Of a stretch of 64,000 bases of DNA, positions 44,438 through 53,666 are shown in pieces. Below the pieces are notes generated by a model, which worked only from the letters and a program-made list of their open reading frames with translations, was not told where the DNA came from and searched no databases. The position numbers and the translations under genes are program-made. The stretch spans positions 25,775-89,774 of the forward strand of contig NZ_JACJTB010000025.1 of NCBI RefSeq assembly GCF_014698475.1. The letters run 5' to 3'. The DNA is from Nostoc spongiaeforme FACHB-130 (lineage in GTDB: Bacteria; Cyanobacteriota; Cyanobacteriia; Cyanobacteriales; Nostocaceae). The number at the start of each line of letters is the position of its first letter. Position 1 is the first letter of the stretch.

Positions 44438-44713
44438 CTACCCCCGTAATCTCACTCTTTGGTTATTCTTTTCACTATTTAAGTCTTGCTGAGAATTTGT
44501 GTTTTGACGATTACTTTGAGGGAGATTATTTTTTGCTTGTGGACGGAATTGGCGACGTTTAACTTGTGGTTTTTTATTTGTTCTTGGCTGTTCTTTAATA
44601 TCTTGATTACGCAGAAGAGGAGCATCAGCATTTGCTTGATTAGTTCCTACAAAGCCAAATGTTCCAATCATCAAAGGAATTACTGCTATAGCTAATACTC
44701 TACGAATATTCAT
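44438..44713 (-). CDS. Small exported basic protein
   Basis: The 91-residue protein has a signal peptide (VLAIAVIPLMIGTFGFVG...ANA). The mature part is very basic and rich in Gln and Asn (KKPQVKRRQFRPQAKNN). ATG 44713 has an AGG 9-12 bp upstream and places the signal at the N-terminus. It lies upstream of the dioxygenase and divergent from the response-regulator gene, so it may be a target of that system. Confidence 0.65.
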   Translation of the reverse strand: MNIRRVLAIAVIPLMIGTFGFVGTNQANADAPLLRNQDIKEQPRTNKKPQVKRRQFRPQAKNNLPQSNRQNTNSQQDLNSEKNNQRVRLRG

Positions 44714-44917
44714 TAAAATTAACCTCAAAACTTGCTGTAGCTGATATTTATGATTAAGCCACCTCAAAATGACAGATAGCTTATTTTATTCATTACATTT
44801 TTGTAATTTGCTAAATTCTGAAGATTTGAGATAATAGGGGGATAAATTACAGATTTGTAATTTTAGTCACAAGTGGACAAATCTATAATGAAATCATCCG
44901 TGAATTAGAGAAGACTT

Positions 44918-45601
44918 GTGAACGTTCTGTTTGTCGAAGATGAAGCAAAAATTGCGAACTTCGTCCGGGCTGGATTGAAGGAGCAAGGATTTGTCGTAGA
45001 CTATTGCGACAACGGTGATGAAGGATATCTGCGAGCAATGGATAATGAATACGATGCCATTATTCTTGACATTATGGTGCCAGGAAAAGATGGACTGTCG
45101 ATTCTCAAACAACTGCGGCGAGAAGGACGGAATGCTCCGGTAATTTTGTTAACAGCGCGTAATGAATTAGACGATCGCCTGGCGGGATTAAACTTGGGAG
45201 CCGATGATTACATTGCTAAACCTTTTTTTGTGGAAGAATTAGCGGCGCGGATTCATGCGGTGGTGCGTCGGAGTGTGGGCGATCGCCAAAATTTATTGAC
45301 GGTTGGCTCAATCAAACTCGATCGCATCACGCGGGAAGTCACTTGCAATCAACGCGCCATTGAACTTACTAGCCGCGAGTTTAATCTGCTGGAATATCTG
45401 ATGCGTTCTCCCGGACGAGTTTTTACCCGTACCCAAATCTTAGAACATATTTGGGGTTACGATTTTAACCCCAATACCAATGTTGTGGATGTGTGTATTC
45501 AGCGCATTCGCAAAAAAATAGAGCCGATTGATGAAACAAATTGGATTGAAAGTATTCGCGGCGTTGGCTATCGGTTTCGCAAACCAGAGAATCAATCGTG
45601 A
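44918..45601 (+). CDS. OmpR-family response regulator
   Basis: The 227-residue regulator has a receiver domain with the acidic pair in FVEDEA, phospho-acceptor D51 in IILDIMVPG, Thr in ILLTARNE and Lys in YIAKPF. A winged-HTH effector domain follows (ELTSREFNLLEYLMRSPGRV, NVVDVCIQRIRKKIE, IRGVGYRF). GTG 44918 is the start. Its stop overlaps the GTG of the histidine kinase (GTGA, 45598-45601), so the two are translationally coupled. The divergent exported-protein genes are plausible targets. Confidence 0.93.
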   Translation: MNVLFVEDEAKIANFVRAGLKEQGFVVDYCDNGDEGYLRAMDNEYDAIILDIMVPGKDGLSILKQLRREGRNAPVILLTARNELDDRLAGLNLGADDYIAKPFFVEELAARIHAVVRRSVGDRQNLLTVGSIKLDRITREVTCNQRAIELTSREFNLLEYLMRSPGRVFTRTQILEHIWGYDFNPNTNVVDVCIQRIRKKIEPIDETNWIESIRGVGYRFRKPENQS

Positions 45602-47052
45602 AACATCTGCGATCGTTTCGACTCCGAATTGCGTTGTTATCTGCGGCTTTAGCTGGCACTACTTTAGTCGGTTTTGGTGCAATATCCTGGTTTCAGATTT
45701 ACAATGCCAAAATTAGCCGCTTAGATGCCGAACTGTTAAATCAGTTAATCCGCGCCAACCGTCCCCCAGAACCAGGAAAAGCACCTCTGCGCCCAGAATT
45801 TTTACCTGCTGGCTTGGGTACAAATACCAAGATTCCCGTCGCTTTACTGGTGTTGAATGCTGAGGGTAAAACAGTCTACGAATTTAACTCTTTATCGGCG
45901 GATACTGAGGTAAAAAATCTGTTGGTGAAGCGTTTAGAGTTAGCACCTGCGCCGCCAGATATTCCCCGACAAAGAAGACCTGTAATTTTCGGTGCAAATC
46001 AGCCAGGACAACCACCACCGCGCCCAACTCCACCACAATTTGTCACGGAACACACCGCGAAAGAAACTTGGCGAATTGGTGCGTTGAAATTTCCGAATTC
46101 TCAGGTGGCGGTTGCTGTTAGCTTACAACCTGTGAATCAAGAAATGGCAAGTATCCGCTATATTTTCTTGGTGTTAATTCCAGGGGCTTTACTGCTGGTG
46201 GCGGCTGGGGCTTGGTTTGTTTCTGGTGGGGCGTTACGTCCGATTCACGAGTTAACGGGCGTAATTCAACAGGTCACAGTGCAAGGGTTAGATCAACGTA
46301 TTCCTACTGAGACAACAGATTTAGAATTTGTAGAACTGATTCAGGTGTTTAACCAAATGTTAGAACGTCTGGAACGGAGTTTTACTCAAGCTTCCCGCTT
46401 TAGTGCAGATGCAGCCCATGAACTGAAAACCCCATTAACTATTTTACAAGGGGAATTAGAGCGATCGCTCCAACAAGTTGAACCAGGAAGTGATGTACAG
46501 CAGCGTTTAACCAATTTGTTAGATGAAGTGCATCGCTTAAGTACAATTATGCGAAAACTCTTGCTGCTGTCTTTGGCGGATGCAGGCAAAATGGGCTTGT
46601 ATTTGGTGGATGTCAATATGTCTGAGTTGTTATGGGAGATGATTGAAGATGTAGAATTGCTGGCTCCTCAGTTGAATGTGGAAGCTGATATTCCTACTAA
46701 TTTGCGAGTAAAAGGCGATCGCGATTTACTTATGCAAGTAATACAAAACCTGCTGAGTAACGCAATTAAATATAATTTTGCTGATGGTTGGATTAAAATT
46801 CAGGCACATCAAACCCAAAAAACTCTCAAAATTATAGTTACCAATTCATCAAAAGATATTTTACCCGGCGATCGCGATCGGTTGTTTGAACGCTTTTATC
46901 GTGGTGATCCAGCCCGCACTCGGAAAGTAGAAGGTATTGGATTGGGACTCAGCCTCGCTCGTGAAATTGTCCGGGCGCACCGTGGTGAACTAGCTCTAGA
47001 TTCTGTAACTGCTGGTCAAACAGGGTTTACTCTCACTTTACCAATTGCATAA
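45598..47052 (+). CDS. Membrane sensor histidine kinase
   Basis: The 484-residue kinase has a TM helix at about residues 8-28 and a periplasmic domain of about 140 residues with proline-rich stretches (PPEPGKAPLRPEF, PPPRPTPPQF). A second TM (about 190-212) and HAMP region are followed by HisKA with H274 (SADAAHELKTPLT). The HATPase domain has N-box VIQNLLSNAIKYN and G-box EGIGLGLSLAREIV. It pairs with the overlapping response regulator. The signal sensed is not evident from sequence. Confidence 0.93.
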   Translation: MKHLRSFRLRIALLSAALAGTTLVGFGAISWFQIYNAKISRLDAELLNQLIRANRPPEPGKAPLRPEFLPAGLGTNTKIPVALLVLNAEGKTVYEFNSLSADTEVKNLLVKRLELAPAPPDIPRQRRPVIFGANQPGQPPPRPTPPQFVTEHTAKETWRIGALKFPNSQVAVAVSLQPVNQEMASIRYIFLVLIPGALLLVAAGAWFVSGGALRPIHELTGVIQQVTVQGLDQRIPTETTDLEFVELIQVFNQMLERLERSFTQASRFSADAAHELKTPLTILQGELERSLQQVEPGSDVQQRLTNLLDEVHRLSTIMRKLLLLSLADAGKMGLYLVDVNMSELLWEMIEDVELLAPQLNVEADIPTNLRVKGDRDLLMQVIQNLLSNAIKYNFADGWIKIQAHQTQKTLKIIVTNSSKDILPGDRDRLFERFYRGDPARTRKVEGIGLGLSLAREIVRAHRGELALDSVTAGQTGFTLTLPIA

Positions 47053-47160
47053 TTTTGAATAGGATGTACGCAGAGAATGAAAGAAAACGTTCTACCTCGG
47101 AAGTATTTATTAGCTTGATAAAATCAGCGACCAACTAAACCAAATTACAAATCAACCGCC

Positions 47161-47379
47161 TTAAACCTTGGATGTGGGTTTTAAAAATAGCCATGCTACA
47201 AAAAATGTTGCTGCTGTGAATAGTTGGGTCAAATCTAAAGCAGAGAGATAACCATCTGCAAAAGAAGCGATACTGCGATCGGTAATGCCAAAGACCCAAG
47301 AAGAGAGTCCAAATAGCCAAATCCCATTCTTGAGATTGCCTACGAACTCTTTAGAGTCGGATGTTTTTTGGTCTTTCAT
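47161..47379 (-). CDS. Small two-span membrane protein
   Basis: The 72-residue protein starts MKDQKTSDSKEFVGN and has two hydrophobic segments (NGIWLFGLSSWVFGI and LFTAATFFVAWLFL). ATG 47379 is chosen because GGAG lies 9-12 bp upstream. A GTG at 47442 would add 21 residues. No family is recognised. Confidence 0.6.
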   Translation of the reverse strand: MKDQKTSDSKEFVGNLKNGIWLFGLSSWVFGITDRSIASFADGYLSALDLTQLFTAATFFVAWLFLKPTSKV

Positions 47380-47607
47380 GTCTTCTACTCCGATGGTGGA
47401 AAATCCAGTATCTGCCAATGAGAACGTTTTGATTTTTGACACTGATTTATAACTATATTAATAAATATTTCTCAGTCTTGACTAAACTGCCAAAAGATAC
47501 ATTTAGTAAATTAATCATCTACTTTTGATAGTTATACCTCTGGGAGAATACCTAACCAGGACGAAATTAAGTCACAATAGCAGTAGGCAATCATAGGGGG
47601 TGCTGCT

Positions 47608-47916
47608 ATGGATCGTCTAATTCAAATTCTTCGGAATATCTTTATTCGCCTTGAAGGTTATTTTTCCGTAGTTTTCAAGGTTATTTTCGGTTTTTTCGGG
47701 AGTATTTTTGGCTTTTTTGCGAAAATTTTCGGATTTAATAGCTCTGGCTATTATTTGGAATCTGATGCGGCGCAAACTATCAAGCGAGTTTCAGAGGAAC
47801 CAGCAAAAACAGAACAGAAAACCATCTCGGAAACTCCTTCATTTAGTCGCCGTCGTTCTCAGAAAAAAGTAGAGGACTATTACCTCAACATGGCGCGTGA
47901 TGTTGGCAAGAACTAA
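47608..47916 (+). CDS. Conserved-looking cyanobacterial small membrane protein
   Basis: The 102-residue protein has an amphipathic/hydrophobic Phe- and Gly-rich N-terminal half (YFSVVFKVIFGFFGSIFGFF). A hydrophilic, Ser/Arg-rich C-terminal half ends VEDYYLNMARDVGKN. An AGGGGG lies 9-14 bp before the ATG. The composition suggests membrane association with a cytoplasmic tail. No function is known to me. Confidence 0.7.
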   Translation: MDRLIQILRNIFIRLEGYFSVVFKVIFGFFGSIFGFFAKIFGFNSSGYYLESDAAQTIKRVSEEPAKTEQKTISETPSFSRRRSQKKVEDYYLNMARDVGKN

Positions 47917-48050
47917 AAGTTAACTTCCAATATCAGTTTTGTTGCTCTGTTTTCAATCATCGTCAGGTGGGAAATGTCTACAACATCACAGTCTGTTGAA
48001 ACCCGACTGTTAACTGTTGCCCACCTGATTTTAAACCGAGTCGCACTGAC

Positions 48051-48422
48051 TTAAACCATGTGTTGCAACCGAGATAAACGCTCTGAATAGTTTTTGATGA
48101 CGTGCAGTGCAAACATAGGTGTTTCTTGAACTGCAAAGAGAAACCTTTTTTCGTCTAAAGAGACAAGTTTGCATTCAGTTTTAGCGATCGCAGTATAAGT
48201 CCGATTTTTAATGCTTACAAGTACTCCCGTTCCAAACACATCACCTGATGTAATTGTCTCTACAACTTTGCCGTTCACTAAGATGTTAATTTCTCCTGTG
48301 ATAATACCAAACATAAAATCACCAGGCTGTCCTTCTGCAAAGATGATCTGACCTGCTGTATATATTTGAGGCTCGGCTTGTTTTTGAAATATCTCGATGG
48401 TCACAACTGGATTTAACAACAT
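48051..48422 (-). CDS. Stand-alone cyclic-nucleotide-binding domain protein
   Basis: The 123-residue protein is a single cNMP-binding (Crp-type) beta-barrel: YTAGQIIFAEGQPGDFMFGIITGEINILVNG near residue 21, TSGDVFGTGVLV near 58 and a C-terminal helix. No HTH follows. The canonical phosphate-binding cassette Arg is not obvious (FGTGVLVSIKNRTYTAIAKT), so binding of cAMP is uncertain. Stand-alone domains like this occur in many cyanobacteria. Confidence 0.85.
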   Translation of the reverse strand: MLLNPVVTIEIFQKQAEPQIYTAGQIIFAEGQPGDFMFGIITGEINILVNGKVVETITSGDVFGTGVLVSIKNRTYTAIAKTECKLVSLDEKRFLFAVQETPMFALHVIKNYSERLSRLQHMV

Positions 48423-48894
48423 TAGAGCAGTACCAAACTTATACTTGGACGATACAATAAATCAGAGTATATTATACTACTATGGTTTAATATACCAGTG
48501 ACATACTCCTATTCATGCACTTGATTGTAAGGGTTAAAAACCTGTAGCAGTCATATTTTAGATAGGAATAACATAGACAAGGGAGACAAGGGATATAGAT
48601 ATTTGTCAATCAAATAGAATAGCCATATATAGGACTCACATTTAATTTCTGAAAAAATACAGTATGCCCAAAAAATACTCTTTTCTACTCCCCACTTCTA
48701 GCCTTTACAACTAATTTCAAAAATCCAACCGGATTCCTATATCTTTAGATACTAGTATTTTCTGTATATTTATGCTTTTTAACTAATTATCATCGGTTTT
48801 TATTTACTAAAGATGAATAGCTAATGACGGATGAAAAAATATTTTAATATCGCTAAAATCGTTGACAAGTTTGGATTTTAGCTAGGTGTTGAAT
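48423..48894. other. AT-rich intergenic region
   Basis: It contains an ACATAGACAAGGGAGACAAGG minisatellite remnant (48569-48590) and no gene. It is a divergent promoter region. Confidence 0.4.
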
Positions 48895-49146
48895 ATGCGA
48901 CGTATTGCTGATTTTGTGTTGATGGTTGTTTGTGGTGGGGTTTGGTATTTACTGGGAATGATATCAGCGATCGCTACACCGCCGATGCAAGTCAGAGAAG
49001 AAAATCACAGCCGCAAACCCCAAAACTTACTTGATCAAAGAGATTGTTTATATAATGCGCGATCGCCTTATATTCAATGTGCTGTAAATCCGTCTGAATT
49101 GTGTGATGAATGTATTTATTTTGTGGAATATAGCAATCCTAAATAA
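48895..49146 (+). CDS. DUF6464-like small exported protein
   Basis: The 83-residue protein has an N-terminal hydrophobic segment (FVLMVVCGGVWYLLGMISA). A Cys-rich C-terminus follows (QRDCLYNARSPYIQCAVNPS then LCDECIYFVEY), resembling the cyanobacterial DUF6464 family with its CxxC and NARSPYIxCAVNP signature. ATG 48895 has TAGG upstream. The last five codons and the stop belong to a repeat element (49128-49202), so the native C-terminus was probably altered. Confidence 0.75.
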   Translation: MRRIADFVLMVVCGGVWYLLGMISAIATPPMQVREENHSRKPQNLLDQRDCLYNARSPYIQCAVNPSELCDECIYFVEYSNPK

Positions 49147-49202
49147 TTGAAAATATCTCTGCCTTATCTCTGTTGTTCACTCATTAAATAGGACTGCTAT
49201 AA
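49128..49202. repeat. Short MITE-like element, ends ATATAGCAATCCTAAAT
   Basis: ATATAGCAATCCTAAAT at the left faces an inverted ATAGGACTGCTATA at the right, 75 bp in all. The same ends bound the element at 54477-54604. Confidence 0.65.
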
Positions 49203-49212
49203 TTCTGTAAAA

Positions 49213-49809
49213 CTAAATCGAAGCTAAACCAGATTTGAGAGTGAAATAAGCAGCACAAAATCGACCGCCATCTGGATGTTTGAGTACGGCTTTTCCTAGG
49301 TAAAAATCATCATCAATTTGAACTAATTGGTCTACCAATTCCCGAATCAGAAATTGGGGGTTCTCTGGTAAATCGAAACTCAAGCGTAAAACTTCAATAT
49401 CTGGTTCTAATAAACACTGACCACGGGATGTCTGAAATTTAAATGCCAGGGTTCTTCCTCTCGTGTCTGCAACATAACCATCATAAAAAGGCCAGATTAA
49501 GCGTCCTAGGAATAAACCATCATTCGTGAAAATATTATCACCAGTATTAGTTGCTGCATCAAATGTCTTACCCTCCCAAGGTAGCCACATTTTCGTGATG
49601 ATATCTAGCCAACTATCTAAAACTGGATTGAAATTAGCAGTCAAAAACTCACCCCAATAGCGACCGTTTAAAGTTGGTTCTGGAACTTTACCTTGGCGAT
49701 AAATCTTATCTAAGGCTGCAATCCCAGCTTTTTGGTCAGATTTCAATTGTCTTTTAGCTACTTCCAGTTCTGCGCGTAAATTAACATTGAGTTGCTGATC
49801 AATATTCAT
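49213..49809 (-). CDS. Conserved hypothetical protein
   Basis: The 198-residue protein is cytoplasmic by composition. It has an N-terminal helix (MNIDQQLNVNLRAELEVAKR), then a compact alpha/beta part with NGRYWGEFLTANFNPVLDSW near residue 48, TKMWLPWEGKTFD near 72 and a C-terminal YFTLKSGLA. The motif set looks like a lipocalin/DUF-type small-molecule binding fold, but I cannot name it. ATG 49809 is set by GAGG 8-11 bp upstream; a GTG at 49821 is possible. Confidence 0.7.
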   Translation of the reverse strand: MNIDQQLNVNLRAELEVAKRQLKSDQKAGIAALDKIYRQGKVPEPTLNGRYWGEFLTANFNPVLDSWLDIITKMWLPWEGKTFDAATNTGDNIFTNDGLFLGRLIWPFYDGYVADTRGRTLAFKFQTSRGQCLLEPDIEVLRLSFDLPENPQFLIRELVDQLVQIDDDFYLGKAVLKHPDGGRFCAAYFTLKSGLASI

Positions 49810-50346
49810 GAGTCGCCTCACTGAGTTTAGTTGGTTCCTGAAAGCTAGGATTGACGCAATGAAGAAATTTCACTATTGAGACTCAATCAAGTAACTGCTT
49901 ATATTATGACTGACAATTTACAACGCCAGATTCGGGAAGCAGGGACAGAATGGGTAAATTTACTTGAGTATTTTTAATTTTTGCCAAATTGGCAAACAAA
50001 TTGTTGTGAATACTGATATTGTTTGTATTGTGCAAGGGGTGTACCAGAAGTTGTCCTGACTTGATGGTTGGGGCAACTTCTCCAAAAATATTACAAGCGG
50101 GAAAAGTAGTACATATAAACTGAAGAGCATCAGCAGTCTAAAAATATTAATCTCCATGGTGTTAGTGCTGAGTTTCAAATAAGGTTAATAAAAGATAAAA
50201 ATTAAATTAAAAATTCATAATCTATATATATAAATTGCAACAAAATCTGACTGCTGGGCGAAAATTGATAGTTTTTATAAAGTTTTAAGAGTTATTATCG
50301 ATCCCAAGGAATAAATTAACAACTTGTAAAAAACCATATCAATTTA
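49810..50346. other. Intergenic region
   Basis: A 72-codon minus-strand frame (49960-50178) has no ribosome binding site and an erratic composition, so I do not count it as a gene. Nothing else is supported. Confidence 0.4.
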
Positions 50347-50901
50347 GTGAACTACCCAAGCGTTTACATTTCGGAACAAACCAGTCCCATAAATTTAACT
50401 GGCGATATGGGACAAGCTGTGCAAATTTCCATTCATGCACCTAGCCAATATATATGTACTAATTGCGAACGGATATTACCAGATTGGAAACAAGAACCCT
50501 TTTTTTGGGTTGTGATTGTTTTGCAGCGATCGCAATTTTCTTTAGTGGAAAGCACCAAAGAAATCGAGGCGGAGAAACAAAAGTTACGCCAAAGGTTTAT
50601 GGGATTTGGTTGTGATGTGGCTTTTGAGTTGCGCGATCGCGGTTATCTCTCTGACTTAATTGATCCGCGTACTGGCTATCCCTTACTTTCGCGTCCCGGC
50701 GCTATGCCGCACAATGATACTGCTGTAGTCAAAGCGTTACTCGGCTATCCAGTCATTAAAAATAAATGCTGTGTGCTGGTTCATCCAAGTTGGGGTACAG
50801 CAGTTTATCCGAGTATTTTAATCTCCGCCGCACCCCCAACCCTGATTGAATTTGTCGTTAAAGAAATCGCTTGTCAACATGGATGGGAAGAGGAAGCCTA
50901 A
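50347..50901 (+). CDS. CblD/MMADHC-like cobalamin trafficking protein
   Basis: The 184-residue protein resembles the bacterial members of the methylmalonic aciduria and homocystinuria type D family (MMADHC). Family-like parts are VSIHAPSQ-type strand QISIHAPSQYICTNCERILP near residue 27, FWVVIVLQRSQFSL near 53, RFMGFGCDVAFELRDRGYLSDLIDPRTGYPL near 88 and GYPVIKNKCCVLVHPSWGTAVYP near 133. In animals CblD routes cobalamin to its enzymes. GTG 50347 is the start. The gene lies 0.7 kb before a cobalamin riboswitch and the cobalt uptake operon, which fits a B12-related role. Confidence 0.8.
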   Translation: MNYPSVYISEQTSPINLTGDMGQAVQISIHAPSQYICTNCERILPDWKQEPFFWVVIVLQRSQFSLVESTKEIEAEKQKLRQRFMGFGCDVAFELRDRGYLSDLIDPRTGYPLLSRPGAMPHNDTAVVKALLGYPVIKNKCCVLVHPSWGTAVYPSILISAAPPTLIEFVVKEIACQHGWEEEA

Positions 50902-50958
50902 AGTGTGAAAGTTTTTTTATTCTAAGAAGTAGATGGATGAAAAGGCAACGTTAAAATT

Positions 50959-51534
50959 TTACCTCCTGCCTTCTTTTGCAAGACTGCGATATTCCCAAGG
51001 ATTAGTAAATTTGCTATCACTCCAAACACCTATTTTTTGCTTTTGTGCTTGTGCTTCTGCTGTTTGAACTAAATCTTTACTCGGACATTTGTTTAAATAA
51101 GGGCGATAAACCTTAGCTAAACCTTCTTTTAACAAGACTTCTTGAACAAAAGTACCATCTTTTAAGCGGACTTCTGCAACCTTTCTGCCATAGCGATCGC
51201 TATCTGTAATCGTCAACATCACGCGATCGCCTGATTGTTTTACTAACTGTTGTAAGCGTGCTTGTGCTTTGGCACCCCAGTCAAATTGATTGCGATCGCT
51301 GGCGCGGTTACTGTTCCTTTCTTTTTGGGAATGGGGTACTTCTGGCGCATCAATACAAGCAAAGCGCACATTGAATTTATTTCCTTTCGCATCTTTGACA
51401 GCTAAAGTATCCCCATCACTCACCCGTTCTACCAAGTCTCCAGAAGCACCAAAGAATTTATCGCAACTCACCAAACCCAAAACCATCACAGTTGCACTTA
51501 GCCAAAGTCCCACCTGTTTTGTTAATTTCTGCAT
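50959..51534 (-). CDS. Thermonuclease-family lipoprotein
   Basis: The 191-residue protein has a lipoprotein signal (ATVMVLGLVSCDK) and an SNase fold: VERVSDGDTLAVKDAKGN near residue 36, FACIDAPEVPH (where the first active-site Arg sits before the strand, in VRF), FDWGAKAQARLQQLV and DSDRYGRKVAEVRLKDG with the second Arg. It is likely an active periplasmic nuclease and a distant paralogue of the one at 24632-25195. It is divergent from the cobalamin riboswitch. Confidence 0.9.
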   Translation of the reverse strand: MQKLTKQVGLWLSATVMVLGLVSCDKFFGASGDLVERVSDGDTLAVKDAKGNKFNVRFACIDAPEVPHSQKERNSNRASDRNQFDWGAKAQARLQQLVKQSGDRVMLTITDSDRYGRKVAEVRLKDGTFVQEVLLKEGLAKVYRPYLNKCPSKDLVQTAEAQAQKQKIGVWSDSKFTNPWEYRSLAKEGRR

Positions 51535-51635
51535 TCAACCCCACCTAACTCTGATGGATGATACTATATTTGATTTTTGAAATAGATGCGGCTTTGATTG
51601 AAGTGCCAACATTAAAAATAGTGATATATTTACTG

Positions 51636-51750
51636 AAATCGGTTCTGATGGGGAGCAGCCATTAGACGCAAGGGGGAAAGTTCGGTGAAAATCCGGCACT
51701 GTCCCGCAACTGTGAACCAAAATTGGGTGAGTCAGGATGCCCGCCGATAT
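51636..51750 (+). promoter_or_regulatory. Cobalamin riboswitch
   Basis: The conserved core is visible: GGTTCTGATGGGG, AAGGGGGAAAGTTCGGTGAA, CCGGCACTGTCCCGCAACTG and GTCAGGATGCCCGCC, closed by ATCGG/CCGAT. It lies 38 bp before the cbiM ATG and is expected to shut off cobalt uptake when adenosylcobalamin is abundant. Confidence 0.93.
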
Positions 51751-51788
51751 AACTGAATATATTTACATAAATCTGCGAGGTACAGATT

Positions 51789-52568
51789 ATGAACGGAAAA
51801 AAGCAGGCTTTAGCTAGTCTATGCCTGATGGCAGTAATTAGTTTTTATTTAGTAGTTGGTTTACCCAAACCCGCCTACGCAATGCACATTATGGAAGGTT
51901 TTTTACCAGTGCAGTGGGCAATTTTTTGGTGGGTTGTCGCATTGCCATTTTTTGTTTTAGGGTTGCGGAGTTTGACGCGCATTACCCAAGCCAACCCCCA
52001 ACTCAAACTACTACTCGGCTTGGCGGGTGCGTTTACTTTTGTGCTTTCCGCGTTGAAAATTCCTTCGGTTACAGGTAGCTGTTCTCATCCTACCGGCACA
52101 GGGTTAGGTGCGGTGCTGTTTGGCCCCTTAACTATGTCGGTTTTGGGTAGCTTAGTATTGTTGTTTCAAGCTTTGTTACTAGCACATGGCGGTTTGACAA
52201 CCCTGGGTGCAAATGCGTTTTCGATGGCGATCGCAGGCCCCTTTGCAGCGTACTGGATATATAATTTCACAATTAAATTAGGTGGTAAAGCAAAAATCGC
52301 TATATTTCTCGCCGCCGCCGTCTCAGATTTACTCACCTACATTATTACTTCTATCCAACTCGCCTTAGCTTTTCCCGCGCCTGTTGGTGGTTTCATTGCT
52401 TCATTCACCAAATTCGCCGGCATTTTTGCCTTAACGCAAGTTCCTCTCGCAATTAGTGAAGGATTGCTAACAGTATTAGTGTGGAATTGGTTGCAATCTT
52501 ATAATCCTCAAGAATTAGAATTGCTGAAATTAATTAAACGGGAACCCCAAGGAAATGAATCAGTCTAA
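51789..52568 (+). CDS. cbiM: Cobalt ECF transporter S component CbiM
   Basis: The 259-residue protein has a signal-like N-terminus processed before MHIMEGFLP, whose new N-terminal Met-His forms the Co(II) site in CbiM/NikM. About seven membrane helices follow, with [27 protein letters not shown] near residue 90 and [18 protein letters not shown] near 140. It captures cobalt for B12 synthesis under riboswitch control. Its 3' end overlaps cbiN by 14 bp. Confidence 0.96.
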   Translation: MNGKKQALASLCLMAVISFYLVVGLPKPAYAMHIMEGFLPVQWAIFWWVVALPFFVLGLRSLTRITQANPQLKLLLGLAGAFTFVLSALKIPSVTGSCSHPTGTGLGAVLFGPLTMSVLGSLVLLFQALLLAHGGLTTLGANAFSMAIAGPFAAYWIYNFTIKLGGKAKIAIFLAAAVSDLLTYIITSIQLALAFPAPVGGFIASFTKFAGIFALTQVPLAISEGLLTVLVWNWLQSYNPQELELLKLIKREPQGNESV

Positions 52569-52857
52569 AAAAGGGTTGAGTAACTGGTTATTAGTATTAG
52601 CTGTATTAGCTTTAGCTGTTGCACCCTTAATCTTTGTCCGTGGTGGAGAATTTAGTGGTGCTGATGGTAAAGCTGAAGAAGAAATTAATAAAATTCAACC
52701 AGAATATAAACCTTGGTTCAAATCATTGTTTGAACCAGCCAGTAGTGAAATAGAAAGCTTGTTATTTGCATCGCAAGCAGCTTTGGGTGCGGGAGTAATT
52801 GGTTACGCCATTGGCTTATATAAAGGCCGTTCCCAACAACAAAAGCATGAAGAATGA
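52555..52857 (+). CDS. cbiN: Cobalt transport auxiliary protein CbiN
   Basis: The 100-residue protein has two membrane helices ([18 protein letters not shown] and [22 protein letters not shown]) around a periplasmic loop with [26 protein letters not shown], the CbiN signature. It forms the M-N core with CbiM that takes up Co(II). It overlaps both neighbours, indicating coupled translation. Confidence 0.95.
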   Translation: MNQSKKGLSNWLLVLAVLALAVAPLIFVRGGEFSGADGKAEEEINKIQPEYKPWFKSLFEPASSEIESLLFASQAALGAGVIGYAIGLYKGRSQQQKHEE

Positions 52858-53666
52858 GTTTGCAATTAGACACGTTAGCTTATACTAATCGGCTGCGAAA
52901 ATTACCACCAGAGCATAAACTAATTTTTGCCTTGGCTACTCTTGCTATTGCCCTTGCTACCCATCCATTCGTGCAGATTTTAATAGCAATTTGGATGGGT
53001 ATTTGGACAATTGTTTATGCCAAAATTCCGGCTGGTATTTATTTTCGTCTGTTATTATTTACCATCGTTTTTTGTTTGACTAGTTTACCCGCTTTGATCA
53101 TCAATGGTGTGTCAATTCATGATTTGCCAAAGGTGCAATTAGATGCTTTATACGGGCTGAGTTTTGGTCAATTCTATATTTATGTCAGTCATCATGGCAG
53201 TCTGCAAGCCTGGGCAATATTCACCAGGGCTTTAGCTTCAGTTTCTTGCTTATATTTTCTCATGTTAACTGTTCCGTTTACGGAAATTTTACAAACTTTG
53301 CGTTACTTGCGATTTCCGGTGCTGTTAACTGATTTATTATTACTCATGTATCGGTTTATTTTCATTTTGCTGAATACAGCTAATGAAATATGGACAGCGC
53401 AGAATTCTCGTGGTGGCTATCGCACTTGGCGTATTTGGCTGAAAAGTTTAGCCATATTAATTGGACAACTTTTACAGCGCACATTACAAACATATAGTCA
53501 GTTTTCTCTGGGTTTAGAAGCGCGGGGTTTTGTTGGGGAATTTAAAGTTTGGCATCCTCGCCGCTATCATCCCCAAACCAGATATATTATCGAAGCAATT
53601 TGCGGCTGTATTTGTTTAATCGGATTGGAATTTTGGCGAAATGCAGGAATATTTATTAGAATTTGA
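52854..53666 (+). CDS. cbiQ: ECF transporter T component CbiQ
   Basis: The 270-residue membrane protein is the T component of the ECF cobalt importer. Coupling-helix motifs appear as NSRGGYRTWRI and SLGLEARGFVG (A-R-G type), which contact the ATPase. The start overlaps cbiN (ATGA) and the end overlaps cbiO by 26 bp. Confidence 0.94.
   Translation: MSLQLDTLAYTNRLRKLPPEHKLIFALATLAIALATHPFVQILIAIWMGIWTIVYAKIPAGIYFRLLLFTIVFCLTSLPALIINGVSIHDLPKVQLDALYGLSFGQFYIYVSHHGSLQAWAIFTRALASVSCLYFLMLTVPFTEILQTLRYLRFPVLLTDLLLLMYRFIFILLNTANEIWTAQNSRGGYRTWRIWLKSLAILIGQLLQRTLQTYSQFSLGLEARGFVGEFKVWHPRRYHPQTRYIIEAICGCICLIGLEFWRNAGIFIRI

Noticed and set aside
49960..50178. 72-codon minus-strand frame
   Set aside because: It has no ribosome binding site and an erratic composition, and lies in AT-rich intergenic DNA.
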